Positions 27,301 through 40,493 of a DNA stretch of 64,000 nt are shown piece by piece. The notes below the pieces were generated by a model that saw nothing but the letters and a program-made list of their open reading frames with translations, searched no databases and had not been told where the DNA came from. Source of the DNA: Dirofilaria immitis (Eukaryota; Nematoda; Chromadorea; Rhabditida; Onchocercidae). The stretch spans positions 62,001-126,000 of the forward strand of contig JAKNDB010000089.1 in assembly GCA_024305405.1 (NCBI GenBank), read 5' to 3'. The translations under genes and the position numbers were made by a program. The stretch's first letter is position 1. Each line of letters begins with the position of its first letter.

Positions 27301-28460
27301 TGTTCGACAGCTTTATTTCACGTTGATTCAATTGACGTATCATGTACAAGTACATTTAATGTATCGATGCAATGAAGTAGCCGATGATTGTTCCTCTTTC
27401 TGAAACAAAACTGAAATCAAAGTCAATTGAAATTAATAATGGTTAAACTTTTTAGCTGCGGAAATCCTTTGGAATTCATATTAAATTACTGGAACAATTT
27501 TCAAAGTGAATTATTTAGTTTAATAACAACTATTCATCCATTCATATATTTCACTTATTTTTTAAGCAATATAAAGTCATTCCTATTCTCAGACATATTT
27601 TACATTATTTTCATCGCTTTTATGAACAATTAGAATTGCTTGAACTAGTGATTTTACTACAGTTTAATCATGTATGAATTAATAAATAACTTAGTTTAGG
27701 CAACTGAATGCACTTCTATGTTCCTTTTTCATATCTTTATCCTATAAAAATGTTAAATGTTCCAGCTTTCTGAATCCTAGAAAAAGAAGTTTTCAGGAGT
27801 AACATGAGAAGAAGGATGTATTTGAATATGTAATAAGTTTAAATGAGATTTAGTAAATCCCGGAGAGAAGGAAGAAATTATTTTATTGAAAAGTAGTGAT
27901 TAAGATCGGCAGAAGAAATATGCGACAACGGATCTCTTCAAAATATTTAGATCTCTCTAAATGTTTGTTTCTCATTTATCGCAAAATTTTTCATTATGAT
28001 TACTTACTGCTGATTTCACTTTCAAATGTTTTTTTTCGATTCTACTGGCAATTTCCATTTACTGCTTTATAATTATGTAATGTGACCAAATTCATCCATC
28101 CTTTTTCTGTTTAATAGTGCATAATTGGTATGAGAATCGAATAAATCTTCTTGTCTTTTATATTTTATTTTCAATAAAAATGGATGATACTTCATTCCTT
28201 TTATTTGTTAACTTGATAATTAAAACAATCACTAAATTAATATGTCCATCTTCTGATATGGCATAATGCATTCCAGTATATTATAAAGAATTTATTAGAA
28301 ATAAACGGAATACAGAAGAAAGATTAAGATTTTTTGGTATTTAGAAAATTGTAATTTCTTAGATGTTGAGAAAGTGCAAATAAAGTAATTGGATGGCCTA
28401 TATACATGTGAACTGTATCTTGATGTTATGAATGTTAACTATCGTAGAACGATTTATTTG
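24307..28460. repeat. Segmental duplication unit 4
   Basis: Fourth, most rearranged copy: 24307-24960 follows 10830-11490, 25480-27650 follows 6370-9060 and 28065-28460 follows 10060-10450. The intervening parts 25000-25480 and 27650-28065 are only weakly similar to other units, so they are older or fast-diverging. It carries copy D, the intact Gly-rich gene. Unit 3 DNA (24000-24306) joins unit 4 directly, apparently by deletion between two homologous positions. Confidence 0.75.
26281..26970 (+). CDS. Intact small secreted/membrane protein, Gly-rich core and Tyr/Gly tail (copy D)
   Basis: Three exons (26281-26327, 26414-26495, 26566-26970) with GT-AG introns join in phase to 177 codons. Residues about 10-30 form a hydrophobic signal-peptide-like or anchor segment (Ser-Ser-Ile-Ala-Val-Ile-Ile-Ile-Ala-Ile-Leu-Leu-Phe-Ala). 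A Cys-Cys-Pro motif and a basic Arg-Lys-Arg-Ile-Lys-Lys stretch follow, then about 40 residues rich in Gly, Ala and Leu (repeated Gly-Leu-Gly and Ala-Gly-Leu) that could span a membrane or self-associate, then a polar region, and a C-terminal tail ending Tyr-Tyr-Tyr-Gly-Tyr-Tyr-Gly. I do not recognise the family. The Tyr/Gly tail recalls structural or cuticle-associated nematode proteins, but that is inference. It is the only copy of the local family without a visible defect. Confidence 0.75.
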
Positions 28461-30791
28461 CTATTTGTTTGAAGTAATAATTGTAATTTGTTATACGCTT
28501 TATTTCAGCTAGTTAAATGACTCACTAAATTAATAATTGTAATTTAACTTACTGAAGTAATTTTTTAAAGCTTATTTGAAGCAATCCAATCCGTCGATAT
28601 GAATGAATAAAGTTTCATTATATGTCAATGATGTATCAATGGTTATTATGGCATATTTATTTTAAAACAAATAATAATTCATTTTAAAAATAGTTCCTGC
28701 ATGCGATAATTCGGTACGACTTCTATAACATTCACGCAATGGCTGAAACAATTTACAAAATCTGATTAACAGTAATTTAAAAAAGTTGATTCTGATTCCA
28801 ACTTTATATCGAAAAACATAGAATGGGGAAGCAGTAATCGGCTGCTTCCTTCCATCCATACAATTACTTAGGCGTCATATTTCAGCTGAATCAACGTAAA
28901 ATAAAACTATCAAACATTTTGTTCAGTGATTACAATTTCTTTCAGAGAAAGAAATTTCTATTTATTTTGAAATGGCTTTTTTCATCCTTTTCGTTATTTA
29001 TGTTAATTATGATAGTCGATTCGCTTTAAGTAAGCATTTCTACATTCACAGAATCTCTCTAGTTTTCCTTCCAATGACTTATTTTATTTCATTTATTGAC
29101 TAAGCTATTAATCAAATTATTTGATTGAATTGGAATATAAAGAGTGATACCTTGGCTTCATAAAATAAGCAAGAATGAATCATCGATAACGAAAAATATA
29201 TCTTGATTATATTTAATCAGTACATCAAAAAATTGAATCAAATCGTTGACTGGATAATTTTATTTCATTGGTTTCGCTGCGATTATATTTAAGGTATTGG
29301 ACGAAGAAATTTAATTCAAAATTATGCATTATATAATTTCCAAACATAATTATACTTTGCTTGTTTTTTTTTTTTTTTAGACAAGAACTTACTGTGAAAT
29401 TCATATTTTTGTAAAATTTGATTACATTCTTCCAATTAGTATTTTTATATTAAAAGGAATACATAAAAGAATTTCAAATACATACTTTTAATAATAGAAA
29501 CAATGAATGATAGACATAAGAATTAAATGTATAATAAAGATTTACATTGATTAAATTGATAACATAATTCTTCTATTTTTAATTTTGCCATTTAGTTTAT
29601 TCTAAAACATTCATACAAGAATAGTAATCATTGTTTTATTTTATCGAATAATTCAGTATTTATGGGAAAAAATTTATTATATCTTCTAATTTTCACTTCT
29701 CTTTCTTCTTTTGTTCCTTTTTGACAGATAAAATAAATAATTGGGTCCAATTTATTGTTTTTTATAAGCTTCATCACGAAAATTAACGCTTGCCGGTTAC
29801 TGTAGTTACTACAGTATCCACCGAAATTGCCAAAAATTGCTTAATATTTCAGTATAGTATTATTGTTGAAATTTTTGTCATATTGATAATAATGAAAGGT
29901 GATTATCATTCATATTTATTCGTATTAATCATTTAATAAATATTTTCGTGTAATTGATTTATTAATAATTAATCTTTCGCTCTATCTTAATTCTTTGCTC
30001 CACATATCTCTTCCTCCACTCTTTTAATTCTCTAACCTCCCAATCCTAATGAAGAGATCTTTCGCTCATCTTCAATTCTCTAATTTATACATAAAACATA
30101 TATTCTACATTCCATCGTTCTCTCTATCTCTCCTCAAAATCATTCTATTTTCTGCTGTACGAATGATAGATGCGTATCCGTCAACGATTTGTAGAATCAT
30201 TGAATGGCAAGGGGATTTTGGCGATCATTTTTGATATAGTAGGGTGGTTTCCGGCTAAGTTTCCATTTCGATTTTATTTTTTTACTTTTTAAGTATTTAA
30301 GTTCGATCATATAACCTTTTTGGCCTGATTATTACGATAAAACTAACTAATCAAATTACTTTCCCAATTTTTAAATTAATCGAACTATTAGATAATTCAT
30401 GTAAAATCGTGTGATTCGCTAACTGAATGACATTTAGGATTTTTTAACCGTCAATTTTATTAAGCATTCGAATTTGTTCGATCAATAATTTCATTACTAA
30501 CAATTCGGATATTCTAGATTTCTTAGCAAACATTTACACGCTACGTGTTCTAAGCATTTGGTTCATTTATTTTGATTTCTGCACAATTTTAGATTTCTGT
30601 TGTTTAAATTAATCTTATCTCAAATTAGCAAAGATAATATTATTCATTTTTTTGAACTAAAGAATGAAGACTTATGATGTTTGTCAGTTTGATATAGATC
30701 AGCAATGATATTAACATGAATGATTAACAAATGAAGATCTTTTAAATTAATCCGTATCACATTTCTATCTTGATTCAGGTCAAATTTTCAA
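28461..30791. other. Non-coding stretch between the duplication locus and NDUFS3
   Basis: No gene is supportable. Short open frames, such as 28662-28859 (-) and 30049-30234 (+), have no recognisable content. A T-run lies near 29365-29379. Just before the NDUFS3 start, a polypyrimidine stretch ending ATTCAG (about 30762-30778) is a good trans-splice acceptor candidate. Confidence 0.5.
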
Positions 30792-32408
30792 ATGTTAAGT
30801 CGTCAAGTTCAAATTTGGCGAACATTATGCAAATCTACAGGAATTATCAGTAAGAATTCGAGAAGTTGTACGACAAATGTTTCTGGCAAAGCGGAAAAAG
30901 ATGCAAAAAATGTATGCAAATTCCGATTTTTCATTCTTTTGCCTGGGACCAAATTTGAAGTTTATGCTGTAATAAAATAAATTGCATCACTTCTTAATAA
31001 AATTCAATAGAAATTGAAGCGTTGCCAAATTACATATTTTATTTTACTTCTTTTTCATTTTTTTCAAACTTTCTAGCGATTGTCAATTTCAGCAGCGCTT
31101 TGGAAAATTGATGAAATAAAACGTGAAAAATTAGCTAGATTTGGTCGATACTGTGCGGGATGCCTGCCGAAATTTATACAAAGAGTACAGGTATCCTTAC
31201 TTTTTTCTGTTATTTTCAATATAAATGTTAACAATTACACTGAAACATGTCAACAAATGTGTTTGGATATTCTGAAGTAGTACATATTTAGTTGTTTCCT
31301 TTTTTTGCGAAGAGATATTGAATTTCTTTTTGAAAAACTACTGTTTTGTTATGTTTACTAATAGTAAGATCATTAAATGTTAGAATAAGTGTAAGTATTT
31401 TCATTCTTGTTTTTATAGTTTGCTGCTGGAGATGAATTAGAGCTTTTAATTCATCCCAGTGGAGTTGTACCAGTGATAGCATTTTTGAAAGGGAATCATG
31501 CAGCGCAATTTACGAATATAGTGTTTATTACTGGGATGGATGTCCCGTCACGCAAATTCCGTTTTGAGGTTTTATTTTTACATATACACATATCTATGTA
31601 GATACATATATGTTATGAAATCCACTTGATAATTTATATTTGGAAATTTGAATCGTAGATATTGCAATTCACTTATAAATTGAGAATTCTTCTTCTGGTT
31701 AATACTTATTTTACCTGATTTTGATATACGAATAGTAATTAGCAATATGTCCTACAAGGTTATGATTTTATCATAATTTTAGGTTATTTACGCTCTTCTT
31801 TCGATACAATTCAATGCACGCATTCGTGTACGGACATACACCGATGAAGTTGCACCGCTTGAATCAATAACTTCACTATTCAAGGGAGCAAATTGGTAAG
31901 TTGTGAAGTTCGAAATTTTAAGGTTTTTAACATACGTCCCTCGAACTTTAATCTTGTTGCAGGTATGAAAGAGAAGTATATGACATGTATGGTGTTTGGT
32001 TTAATAATCATCCTGATTTACGACGCATTCTTACCGATTATGGTTTTGAGGGGCATCCATTCAGGAAAGATTTCCCTTTATCCGGTTATGTTGAGGTACA
32101 TTTCAAAAATTTTGAGCCTTCGTAGAGTTTGCAATGAAGTAAAGAACCATGCTGACCTAATATTTTTAATATTATGTCATATGAACTCCTGTTAATATGG
32201 TTTCCAGTTACGGTATGATTCGGAACTCGGTCGCTGCGTATATGAACCAACTGAATTAGCGCAAGAATTCCGGAAATTTGATCTGAAAACTCCATGGGAT
32301 TCAATGCCAAATTTCCGTGATGAATCTATGATGTCGCGTTATGAACAAATCAGTTTAGAAGAATCGAAAAAGAAACTGATAAAGATAAGAAATAATTTAT
32401 TTATTTAA
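30792..32408 (+). CDS. NDUFS3: NADH dehydrogenase (ubiquinone) iron-sulfur protein 3, complex I 30-kDa subunit
   Basis: Six exons (30792-30911, 31077-31190, 31419-31568, 31783-31895, 31963-32095, 32208-32408) give 276 residues, close to the usual length of about 264. The N-terminal 40 residues are basic and Ser/Thr-rich, as a mitochondrial presequence. The body matches the family throughout: a His-Pro-Ser-Gly-Val-Val-Pro-Val block, Asp-Val-Pro-Ser-Arg, the [10 protein letters not shown] motif, [24 protein letters not shown] and [10 protein letters not shown]. The protein is a core subunit of the matrix arm of complex I and binds no cluster itself. No frame breaks occur. The start is supported by the upstream pyrimidine-AG site. 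The gene converges on MEAK7, with 281 bp between stops. Confidence 0.97.
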
Positions 32409-32689
32409 ATTTAATATAAACAATGTATTTAACAAATTTGTTAGCGAAAATCCATCAATTGTCAGGCGAAGAATCGGAAATGCCTGAATTGATCTAGTAT
32501 AGAGGGAGGAAGCAAAATGACAATTTCAGATCAAGTGAATAAGATAAACTAGCATATAGGATAGATAAAGTTAAAATTTTGCGTTTGTTCTGATTAAAAA
32601 TTAAATTGTTAAAAGAAATGCATTCCGCACCAGTATATTTATAAAGAAATGCATTCTCCGTCACTGTCTTTTTAATGACATCATGCTTT

Positions 32690-35129
32690 TTATTCTCTGA
32701 AAGAATCACCATGCAAATCTTTACCACTTAGTTCTAATAATAATCGTGCTTCATTTCTATTCATTAACACACGTTGCTCAGATATATTGCCTTCTAGTTC
32801 AGCATCAGTTGATTCCTTGCATTTTTCTCCAATTAACCATACTTCAACAGTTTTCATTTTAAAAGTTATTTCACCAGCTAACCAACATTTCTGGAATGTA
32901 CTTATTCCAGAAGTGGAACTACCAGTACTGAAATCCTCATGTAGAAAGAAAGACCAATTCTCACCTTGTCCACCCATACCCTGAAAAATTTATCTTTTGA
33001 GTTAATGGAAATTTTGTTAGAATTTGAGTCAAAAGAGACTTAGAATTTCTAAATTATTTAATAAGCTGTTAATCTAAAGCTGTGACAACTACTAGCTGAA
33101 GTTGCCAGGATTAAATCAGATTTCGCATATCTGTTCGCTAGAAATCAGATAGCAATATAGAAAAAGCAAACCGCATTAGAGAAATTAATTTCTTAATTAT
33201 TTTGTTGCAATTTTAATCATTATTGTCATATAATTATATATATGATAACTTAATTACTGACCGTTATCACCATTATCACTACTACATCATAAATAAGTGA
33301 AAAATAATTTATAAATTTGGAAGTATTAAAATGAAGACGTACAATGCCATTTGGCAATGAAACTTGTCCAGAATTAAGATAAGCAAAATTGCTATTATAA
33401 CCCGTGGCACTGTAAATATGCAATTTTCGTCGATCTTCAAACAGGAAGCATTGATTATCACCGGTATGTCGCGGACCACAAATAAAACCCTGGCTAGCGA
33501 ATGCACCAAAGACACGATCAGATGTTGTTTCTATGATAATTAAACACGGACCTGCATGATCCACACTCTTCATCAGTTTTGTAAAACTTTCTCCATGCTT
33601 TTCACTAAAATTCAAGTTAGAAAGAAAGTGTCATATATATATGAGTCTTTTTTCCGGGAATTTCTGTCACAGTTTATGTCTTGATTTTAGAAATGAATGA
33701 AATCAAAATCTTTGAGTTTACTTAAAATTTGAATTAGATTTAGCATCCTATCAAAAGAGGATAAGGAACATAAAATTTCTACTTATTTGTACATATACTG
33801 TTTGGTCTAATAGAGTGCCTTTTACAAGGCATGTTAGGAGCTTCGAGAACTGCTGAATTCCAGATTTGTTAAGTTGCAATCTTCAGACTGTTTCATATAT
33901 TAATTTTGAATCATGAGCTTCAACTAGTATACAGACACGAGATAAAAAATTACTTAGTCTAAAATATGACAGAGTCTTAATCGATAATTAATGCAAATCC
34001 CTAGAATTTCATCTCTATAACTAACGGAATATTAGAATTTTTTCACTTTTTAAAGTCTGATATCAAGCAGTTTGTAATAATTTGCAACATTTAACCTCGA
34101 AAATAATAGTTTCCATCGATCTCTTAATTCTTCGGGTAAATTCGCATACACGAGGCAGAGCGCAGCAGGTGTGAGCAAAGAATTTTTGCTTGCCTGTGGC
34201 AAAAGTTTCGTACTATCCTGCAGTCCGATAAAGATCAACTCACTGATATGTTTGATTATAATTGGTAAAATGATTTGACTTTGCATGAAACTGCTTAAGG
34301 TGGATGAATCCAATTTTAATGGAATACCTTCCACGAGAAAATCAACGAGAAGTAGAATACTTTCTGAATCCAACTGATCACATTTGAAAAATGAGGAAAT
34401 CAAAACTTCTATAATCTGAAATATGGAGTTAATCCAATTGATTTTCAATAAAAATTCGAACTTAATCCAATTGATTCTCAATAAAAATTCGAATGAAAAT
34501 ACTCACATTCTCCAAAAATTATAATTTTTGATAATGATTAAATTAGAACCTGTTTTATTGGTTGATTAAATTGTAAGAGAACTTTTGCTTGTTGATTAAA
34601 ATCACCAAGCATCATTTCGGCAAATTGTATAAAGCGTTCCAGCATAATCTAAGATTAATTGTTATGCTAAATTTTCTAGATAACGAATTTTCAATTGATG
34701 TAATGCATTCATCAAATCCTCAACAAAACATATTGTATAAATATAATATTCTATATAAATTACTGGATGGTATTGATGCTATTTTTTCTAATGAGATATT
34801 GATTAACTGATATGTCTGTATTAGATCTAAGAACTTACAACATCATCAGATTCACTTAATGAATCATATATGAACGACTGTAACTGTGGACATATTGTTG
34901 ACTCGGTATACTCCTAAAAATTAAGATTTGAATAAAATCATTTTTCAGATATACCTGCTACATTTTGAATTTTTGGAAAAAAGCGAAGGACTTACAAAGA
35001 AGACAGATTTGTCAATAGTCGGTTTCCCATTAGCTATTTCGTCGAATCGATTTTTAACAATATTTGCAAATCATTTGCATTGCTCTTATTTTGAGAGAAA
35101 CTTTTTATTTTGCTTCCAGATTTACCCAT
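32690..35129 (-). CDS. MEAK7: TLDc-domain protein, MEAK7 (TLDC1) homologue; one frame break
   Basis: Six exons on the minus strand (34996-35129, 34839-34913, 34550-34648, 34096-34415, 33343-33604, 32690-32980) give about 393 residues. The start Met-Gly-Lys-Ser-Gly-Ser fits N-myristoylation, as in MEAK7. The middle holds Leu-Arg-Asp-Arg-Trp-Lys-Leu-Leu-Phe-Ser and His-Gly-Glu-Ser-Phe, then the TLDc domain: Gly-Asp-Asn-Gln-Cys-Phe-Leu-Phe, Ala-Thr-Gly-Tyr-Asn, Tyr-Leu-Asn-Ser-Gly-Gln, Leu-Pro-Asn-Gly, Gly-Met-Gly-Gly-Gln and Val-Glu-Val-Trp. In vertebrates MEAK7 acts at lysosomes with mTOR; that role is not shown here. Exon 1 reads through only if the T-run at 35051-35055 has one more base; with that, all exon phases agree. 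The N-terminal region is shorter than the human protein. Confidence 0.85.
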
Positions 35130-37387
35130 TAATTAGAGCTATATGTAGAGAGTTTTAACTTCGAATACAAAAACAAATACGATCAGTTATAAAAATGAAT
35201 CTTGAAACTGAAATGGAACAGAAAAAATAAATAAATTAACATTTCAGATGTTATAATCAAAATTAAAATCGGAATTTGAAACTATGCATGAAGAGAATTG
35301 GAAAATGAGAAACATGCAAATATGGATAATTATTTTACTGCTGGGAAATTGTACGAATTAGCAATGATAAAATCCGTACGAGGCAATAAAAAAAAATTAA
35401 AACAGGAATAGCATCGTGAACAATAGTTTTACATGTAGCATGGGAAGAATTTTCAGTAATTCTTCCACATATTTACAATACCAATGAACATATTTATCAA
35501 GAATAATTTCAAAAAATCAAGCCAAACAAGCTCAATTCACACAGTAATCAAATCAAAATGTCGCAACCCGGCCGCACCGCTATCCTGCGAACGACCACGG
35601 AATAAGCGACATAGCAAATAATCTCACAACTAATTCTTTTGCTGAAATGGAGTTGCGCTGTTTGGCACTGATTGTGGTTTATGGAACTTTGCACAACTTG
35701 TTTTGAAAATTGCCATTTCATAACATTTATTCTACGCGGTCAGATCACATACAATGGAAGATGGTATGGATGTGGCGAAATGTGTTAGTTTATATGATTC
35801 GAGAATCATTTTAATGACAAATTTATAAGTTGTCCAATTTTTACAAATTAAATAATGAATGGATTAATTGGAACATCACTGATAGATAATTGATTTTTCG
35901 CGAAAACCCACATCGCACCATGAATATGTTTTGTAGTTCTAACTGCACTTAATTCGAAAGCGTGTGACATTAGGAATATCTGAGAAAATATGAGGATATT
36001 AATAATCCTCATATAATATTTTTCTTTGTAATTTCAAAATTCGAACTGTCTACTGATATATTTGGCAAGAAAATATTTAAAGCATAGCATGTACCAGGAT
36101 CGTTCAGATATTTAGTGCTTAATGCTTCTCGATTTTAGCTGAACTAAATGGAACGAAATCTTTAAACATAAACCTTCTTAAAGAAAAATTAGAGAATTTA
36201 ATCTGATTTAATTTACTGTTAAAAAAATCGAACATTAGATTGCTATATCTTATTTGCAGTATCATATTTGATACTTATAGTATGCGATATTAAAATATCC
36301 ATTCAAATCGGTCACTGAGTGCAAAGACAATGTAGATCATGGAATTATGTAAATTATGCTTTATGAAAAAATATTTACTTTTGTGTTCCATATATAATAG
36401 TCCAAAAAGAAGTAAGATAAACTTTGACAAAGTAGAGAAATGACAAGTTTATCACTTAGCAATGTTTTGTTGGAAATTCTAGAATTAAATTGAAAAACGA
36501 AATTTGAACAAATAGGACTGAAATACTCGCAGCAAAATAATAGGAATTATCTTAGCACACTCAACAAATTATTCTCTTTAATTTATAGATTTTATGCACG
36601 GAAATTCGTGAATCTGTGGATTAAACTTGCGATTTTTTTAGAATGACAATCATTTTAGGACTATATATAAACATTTCGAAAATTGATAACTACAATATTT
36701 CGTTGATATGCTGAAGTAAGGATCATTTCATTATAAAAACGATAATTTTAATAAGTGCGAAAGAATAGAAAATCCAATGCGAATAAAAAGCATGCTCTTA
36801 ATAATTTTTCGGTCAACCAAATTCATCATTTGTTTTGGCAAGCACCAGACGAGCTAAGACGGCTCAGTAATCGAGAATAATACCTGTAAGAAATATCTTG
36901 CAAAAAACAGAATATGAATTTATTAAATGAATACAGAATTATTGCCAGCTGCGTCATGTCATTTGATAACTATCCCATATAATAATCAGTTGGAATAAAC
37001 TTATGTGCCAAATGCTAGCATATTCCACTTCTTTTATTTACTAAATAAGCTAAAAAATTCTAAACCGAATAACTAAATTAAATTTCGATAATTATTTGAC
37101 TGTCACAGCAAACAGATTTATGTTTTTAACTGATATAAAAATTATGATATGTCTGTCTTGAAAAATTTTATGCACGGAAATTAGTCTTAAAACTAACTTA
37201 AAATTACTCAATTTTTCAATAGCTGATTTCAGAGTCAGCCAAAATGTTCAATTTGTGCTTCTCAATGACTCTTGACGTTTCATTCTGAAGTAATATCATA
37301 CTGCTCCATCCATGATAATAAATGGTATGTGAATTCCATATAATTTTATATAGTATATAAACTAATTCTCTAACCATAAGCAATTTA
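35130..37387. other. Non-coding stretch between HSBP1 and MEAK7
   Basis: About 2.26 kb without a supportable gene or RNA. A locally GC-richer patch lies near 35565-35610. Probably the MEAK7 promoter side plus HSBP1 3' sequence. Confidence 0.4.
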
Positions 37388-37976
37388 TTACGGTTCGGGT
37401 TCAACTCCAGCTTGCGTCATCAGATCGGTTATATTCTTTTCCAGTTCATCGATACGTTTTGTCATATCATCTATTCGTCCAATAATTTGATCAGACATAC
37501 GTTGAAAACGATCCTGTGTTTGTTGCAGTACTCCTTGTATCTGAGATATATGCTTTTCTCTTTTAAAATTTGCAGATTATATATTAAGAATTTTTTCATG
37601 ATATTCCAATTTAAAAATCGCTGTTTGAGCCTATAATTTAGGCATAATTCTTATACTGCATATTTTTCTTCTTAATAAATAATTTTCCTTTATGCCCTTT
37701 AGTAATGGGAAAAAAGTATACTATAACGAAAGTAGTAATGGGAAAAAAGTATACTATAACGAAAGAGAAAATGAAATCATGACAATTCATATCTCTATTA
37801 GATCGACCAATTATTCCTTTCACGTAAGAAAAAAAAGGAAAAACTAACCAACGAAGTTAATTCTTGCAAACTTTGATCGCTGGTTGCTTCCGGCAAAATT
37901 ATGGAATCATTTTCGTTAATCTTTCTTGCTAACTCATCATTACTTTTTCCGCATTCGGTTGTTGTTCACTTTCCAT
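37388..37976 (-). CDS. HSBP1: Heat shock factor-binding protein 1; one frame break in exon 1
   Basis: Two exons, 37849-37976 and 37388-37540. Exon 2 is unmistakable: [12 protein letters not shown], then [12 protein letters not shown], then [13 protein letters not shown]. This is the hydrophobic heptad coiled coil by which HSBP1 forms an oligomer and negatively regulates HSF1. Exon 1 encodes a Gln-Glu-Leu-Thr-Ser-Leu end joined in phase. Its upstream part needs one extra base in the T-run at 37944-37948 to connect to the only plausible start codon (37976); otherwise it stops. Corrected length is 93 residues, slightly longer than the human protein because of the N-terminal extension. Confidence 0.93.
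37702..37766. repeat. Tandem duplication of about 32 bp in the HSBP1 intron
   Basis: The sequence AGTAATGGGAAAAAAGTATA followed by CTATAACGAAAG occurs twice in a row within the single HSBP1 intron. It has no evident function. Confidence 0.85.
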
Positions 37977-38694
37977 TTTGCAACTCTTTTCTTTCGTTTT
38001 CGTAGTCCTCAAATAAATGATTGGAAAGAATTCATCAAAATAATATATTCATATTTTACGGATTTCCCTTCCATTCAGCTATATCAAGAACAGCTAACTA
38101 CAGAAAAAGGGTTAATAAATACCAAAGAATACACAAATAAAAAACGAGATCGAACGTTTTGAACTACATTATCTTCAATCAAACCAATCGGAGGCTTTTA
38201 TGATCATATGGAATAATTCAAAAACATCCCTTGAAATATTCTTAAATGACAAATACAGTATTTCACTGAATATCTCAATTACATTCGTGAAATAGTATAA
38301 ACACAATAAAGACTATTTGCAATCAATGGAAATTATAAAAATAACAGAAAAATGCAGCTTTAAGCGCTGCAAGTTAAATTGGAATAGCTTCGAATATAAT
38401 ATTAAGATAAATATAATATTAAAAACTTGGTTGCATATCTGTGTTCAATAAGCTCAGAAAATCGCGAAATCAACCAACTATTTCAATATTGATTTAACAA
38501 ACTATATAAAATAAAGACACAAACGCATTCAAATAATACATTTACCAGTCTAAACTTGTCATATATCATTAATTACCGCTTATCAATTTGGAATGGCCTC
38601 CGTAATTTATTAGTTCCAATCAATAAAAAGAATTGTAACACAATGATTTATGTTACTGCTCAATAACATCAACATACACATTTACGACACACAG

Positions 38695-38701
38695 GCATAT
38701 T

Positions 38702-38744
<43 letters not shown>

Positions 38745-38834
38745 ACATACATTCATATAACACATACATCCACACACACATACATTCATATAACACATAC
38801 ATCCACACACACATACACATACACGCACATACAA
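38695..38834. repeat. CA microsatellite with a 34-bp tandem duplication
   Basis: A pure run of about 16-17 CA units is followed by imperfect CACATACA units, including two copies of a roughly 34-bp segment containing CATTCATATAACACATACAT. It abuts the RRP40 stop codon, so it lies in the transcribed 3' region of that gene. Confidence 0.95.
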
Positions 38835-40493
38835 TTATGTCATTTGACTACTGTCATTGTCACCAGCTACCGAAAAACCATATAAACGACTAATCTGTTT
38901 GTTTACAAAAGCTGGAATATCTGATTCTGGAATGAATTCCGAATCTTTAATCATCCGATAAACAGCTATTACTTCCATAACATTTGTGCCTTTGATCCAT
39001 ATTCGTCCATTAATACCACTAGTTATTTCGAATTTTATATCTTTACCAATCAGCGACAACAGCCTTGAAGCTGGTGAAAGAATTCGACGCACAAGATTTA
39101 GGCTTGTTCTAAATAGGAATCCGCCCGATGGTAATGAACCCATACCGCGTGCTCGACCTTCGTTATCAACACATGTAAGCTGGAAATTATTAATAAAAAG
39201 AATCCTTTACTTCCAATAGCGATGTGTACTATTTCTATTTTCCTTGCTGGTTTCATCTTTACATATTTCTAATAATTTCCTTAGATTTAGTTTATCTAAG
39301 ATAAGAAGCTAGTGCTTGACCAAAAATTAAACTGTGAAGCATGATACCTCTGGTTCAAGATGCTTCGTTGCATTTGCGACAGATGCATAAATTAAATCAC
39401 CAACTTTCAGGTTAGGACGATTGCGTCTTGTGACACCTAAAAACAAAAGAAAACCAAATTTATACAAAGGCAAGACAATTAAAAAGAATTCAAAAAAACG
39501 CGGTAGTGAAATCTGAAAAACTGAAATCTACATATTTTGCTGACATTAAAATTATTTAAAAAAAAAAAAATTAGCTAATTACGAAGTTTCCACGTTAATA
39601 ATAAGCAGAAAAGCTATTCGAAGAAACAGTAAAAGAAGAGAAATTGAGATAGAAACTTCATTTGTAAGGGCAAAAGAAGGGTATGAATAGATAGCCAATT
39701 TGTATTCAGCCTATATAGCATCAATAATTTCCGACTTAAACTTTAACTGGATTTAATTTTGACTTATCCAATCCATTTCTATTTAAGAATTTTCTTTAGA
39801 AATAATTTCATACAATCCAACAACATTTACAAAAAATTCTGCTGAATGCAACTTTGTTTATAGTAAAATCAAGAATAAAGTTAGACCTTCAAAAGAAAGG
39901 AAACTAATAAAAGCAATGTCAGCAGCGCCGATATCAATTTTAAACGTTTCACCATGAGTAGAAGTAACAATTCCAATTACACGATCACCTTTTGTGGAAC
40001 ATATCTGGAACACAGTTCGTCCTTCTCTCTCAAGTAATTAGTGCTTGCTTTCTTTCATTATGTCTATTTTAAACTTGAATCATTTTCGGAAACATATCTT
40101 AAAGAAAAATAAAACTCATTTACTATTTGGCAAACGAGTTTCATATCAATCTAATAGTAAAACCTTCGTGAATGCACTGCCATCCATTGTTTACCATGTG
40201 ATACACGCCGTATTCCCGGCTGTACGACTAATAATTGATCAGGATTATTAATTATTCGTTCTAGACCACAACCAATTATCTAAAATGTATTTGTTTCACT
40301 GACTTAAACCAACTGAAATATACAAACATATCTATCAAATACATAAAACACATATATTTACTATACCAACAAATTGTTACGAAAACATTTTCATATTGAA
40401 GCGTCTAAAATTTTTTGAAAAACCAACTTCCGTCCGTTTTTCACCAGGGACTGTCAAAGAAATGATATCGCCCGGTAAATGAATTTCTGCCAT
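38835..40493 (-). CDS. EXOSC3: Exosome complex component RRP40 (EXOSC3); one frame break
   Basis: Five exons on the minus strand: about 40428-40493 (donor uncertain), 40164-40279, 39887-40004, 39348-39436 and 38835-39179, about 244 residues. The start Met-Ala-Glu-Ile-His-Leu-Pro-Gly-Asp matches the N-terminal domain. An S1-like domain follows (Arg-Tyr-Val-Pro, then Gly-Asp-Arg-Val-Ile-Gly-Ile-Val), with Arg-Asn-Arg-Pro-Asn and Val-Gly-Asp-Leu-Ile-Tyr-Ala. The KH domain has Cys-Val-Asp, Arg-Ala-Arg-Gly-Met-Gly, and Gly-Ile-Asn-Gly-Arg-Ile-Trp-Ile-Lys. RRP40 is an RNA-binding cap subunit of the 3'-5' RNA exosome in nucleus and cytoplasm. Exon 3 needs one extra base in the T-run at 39990-39993 to keep frame. 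The gene starts 312 bp after the TONSL stop on the same strand, a spacing compatible with an operon and spliced-leader processing. Confidence 0.93.

Noticed and set aside
37926..38162. 78-codon plus-strand open frame across the HSBP1 start
   Set aside because: It is antisense to the HSBP1 first exon and has no family resemblance.
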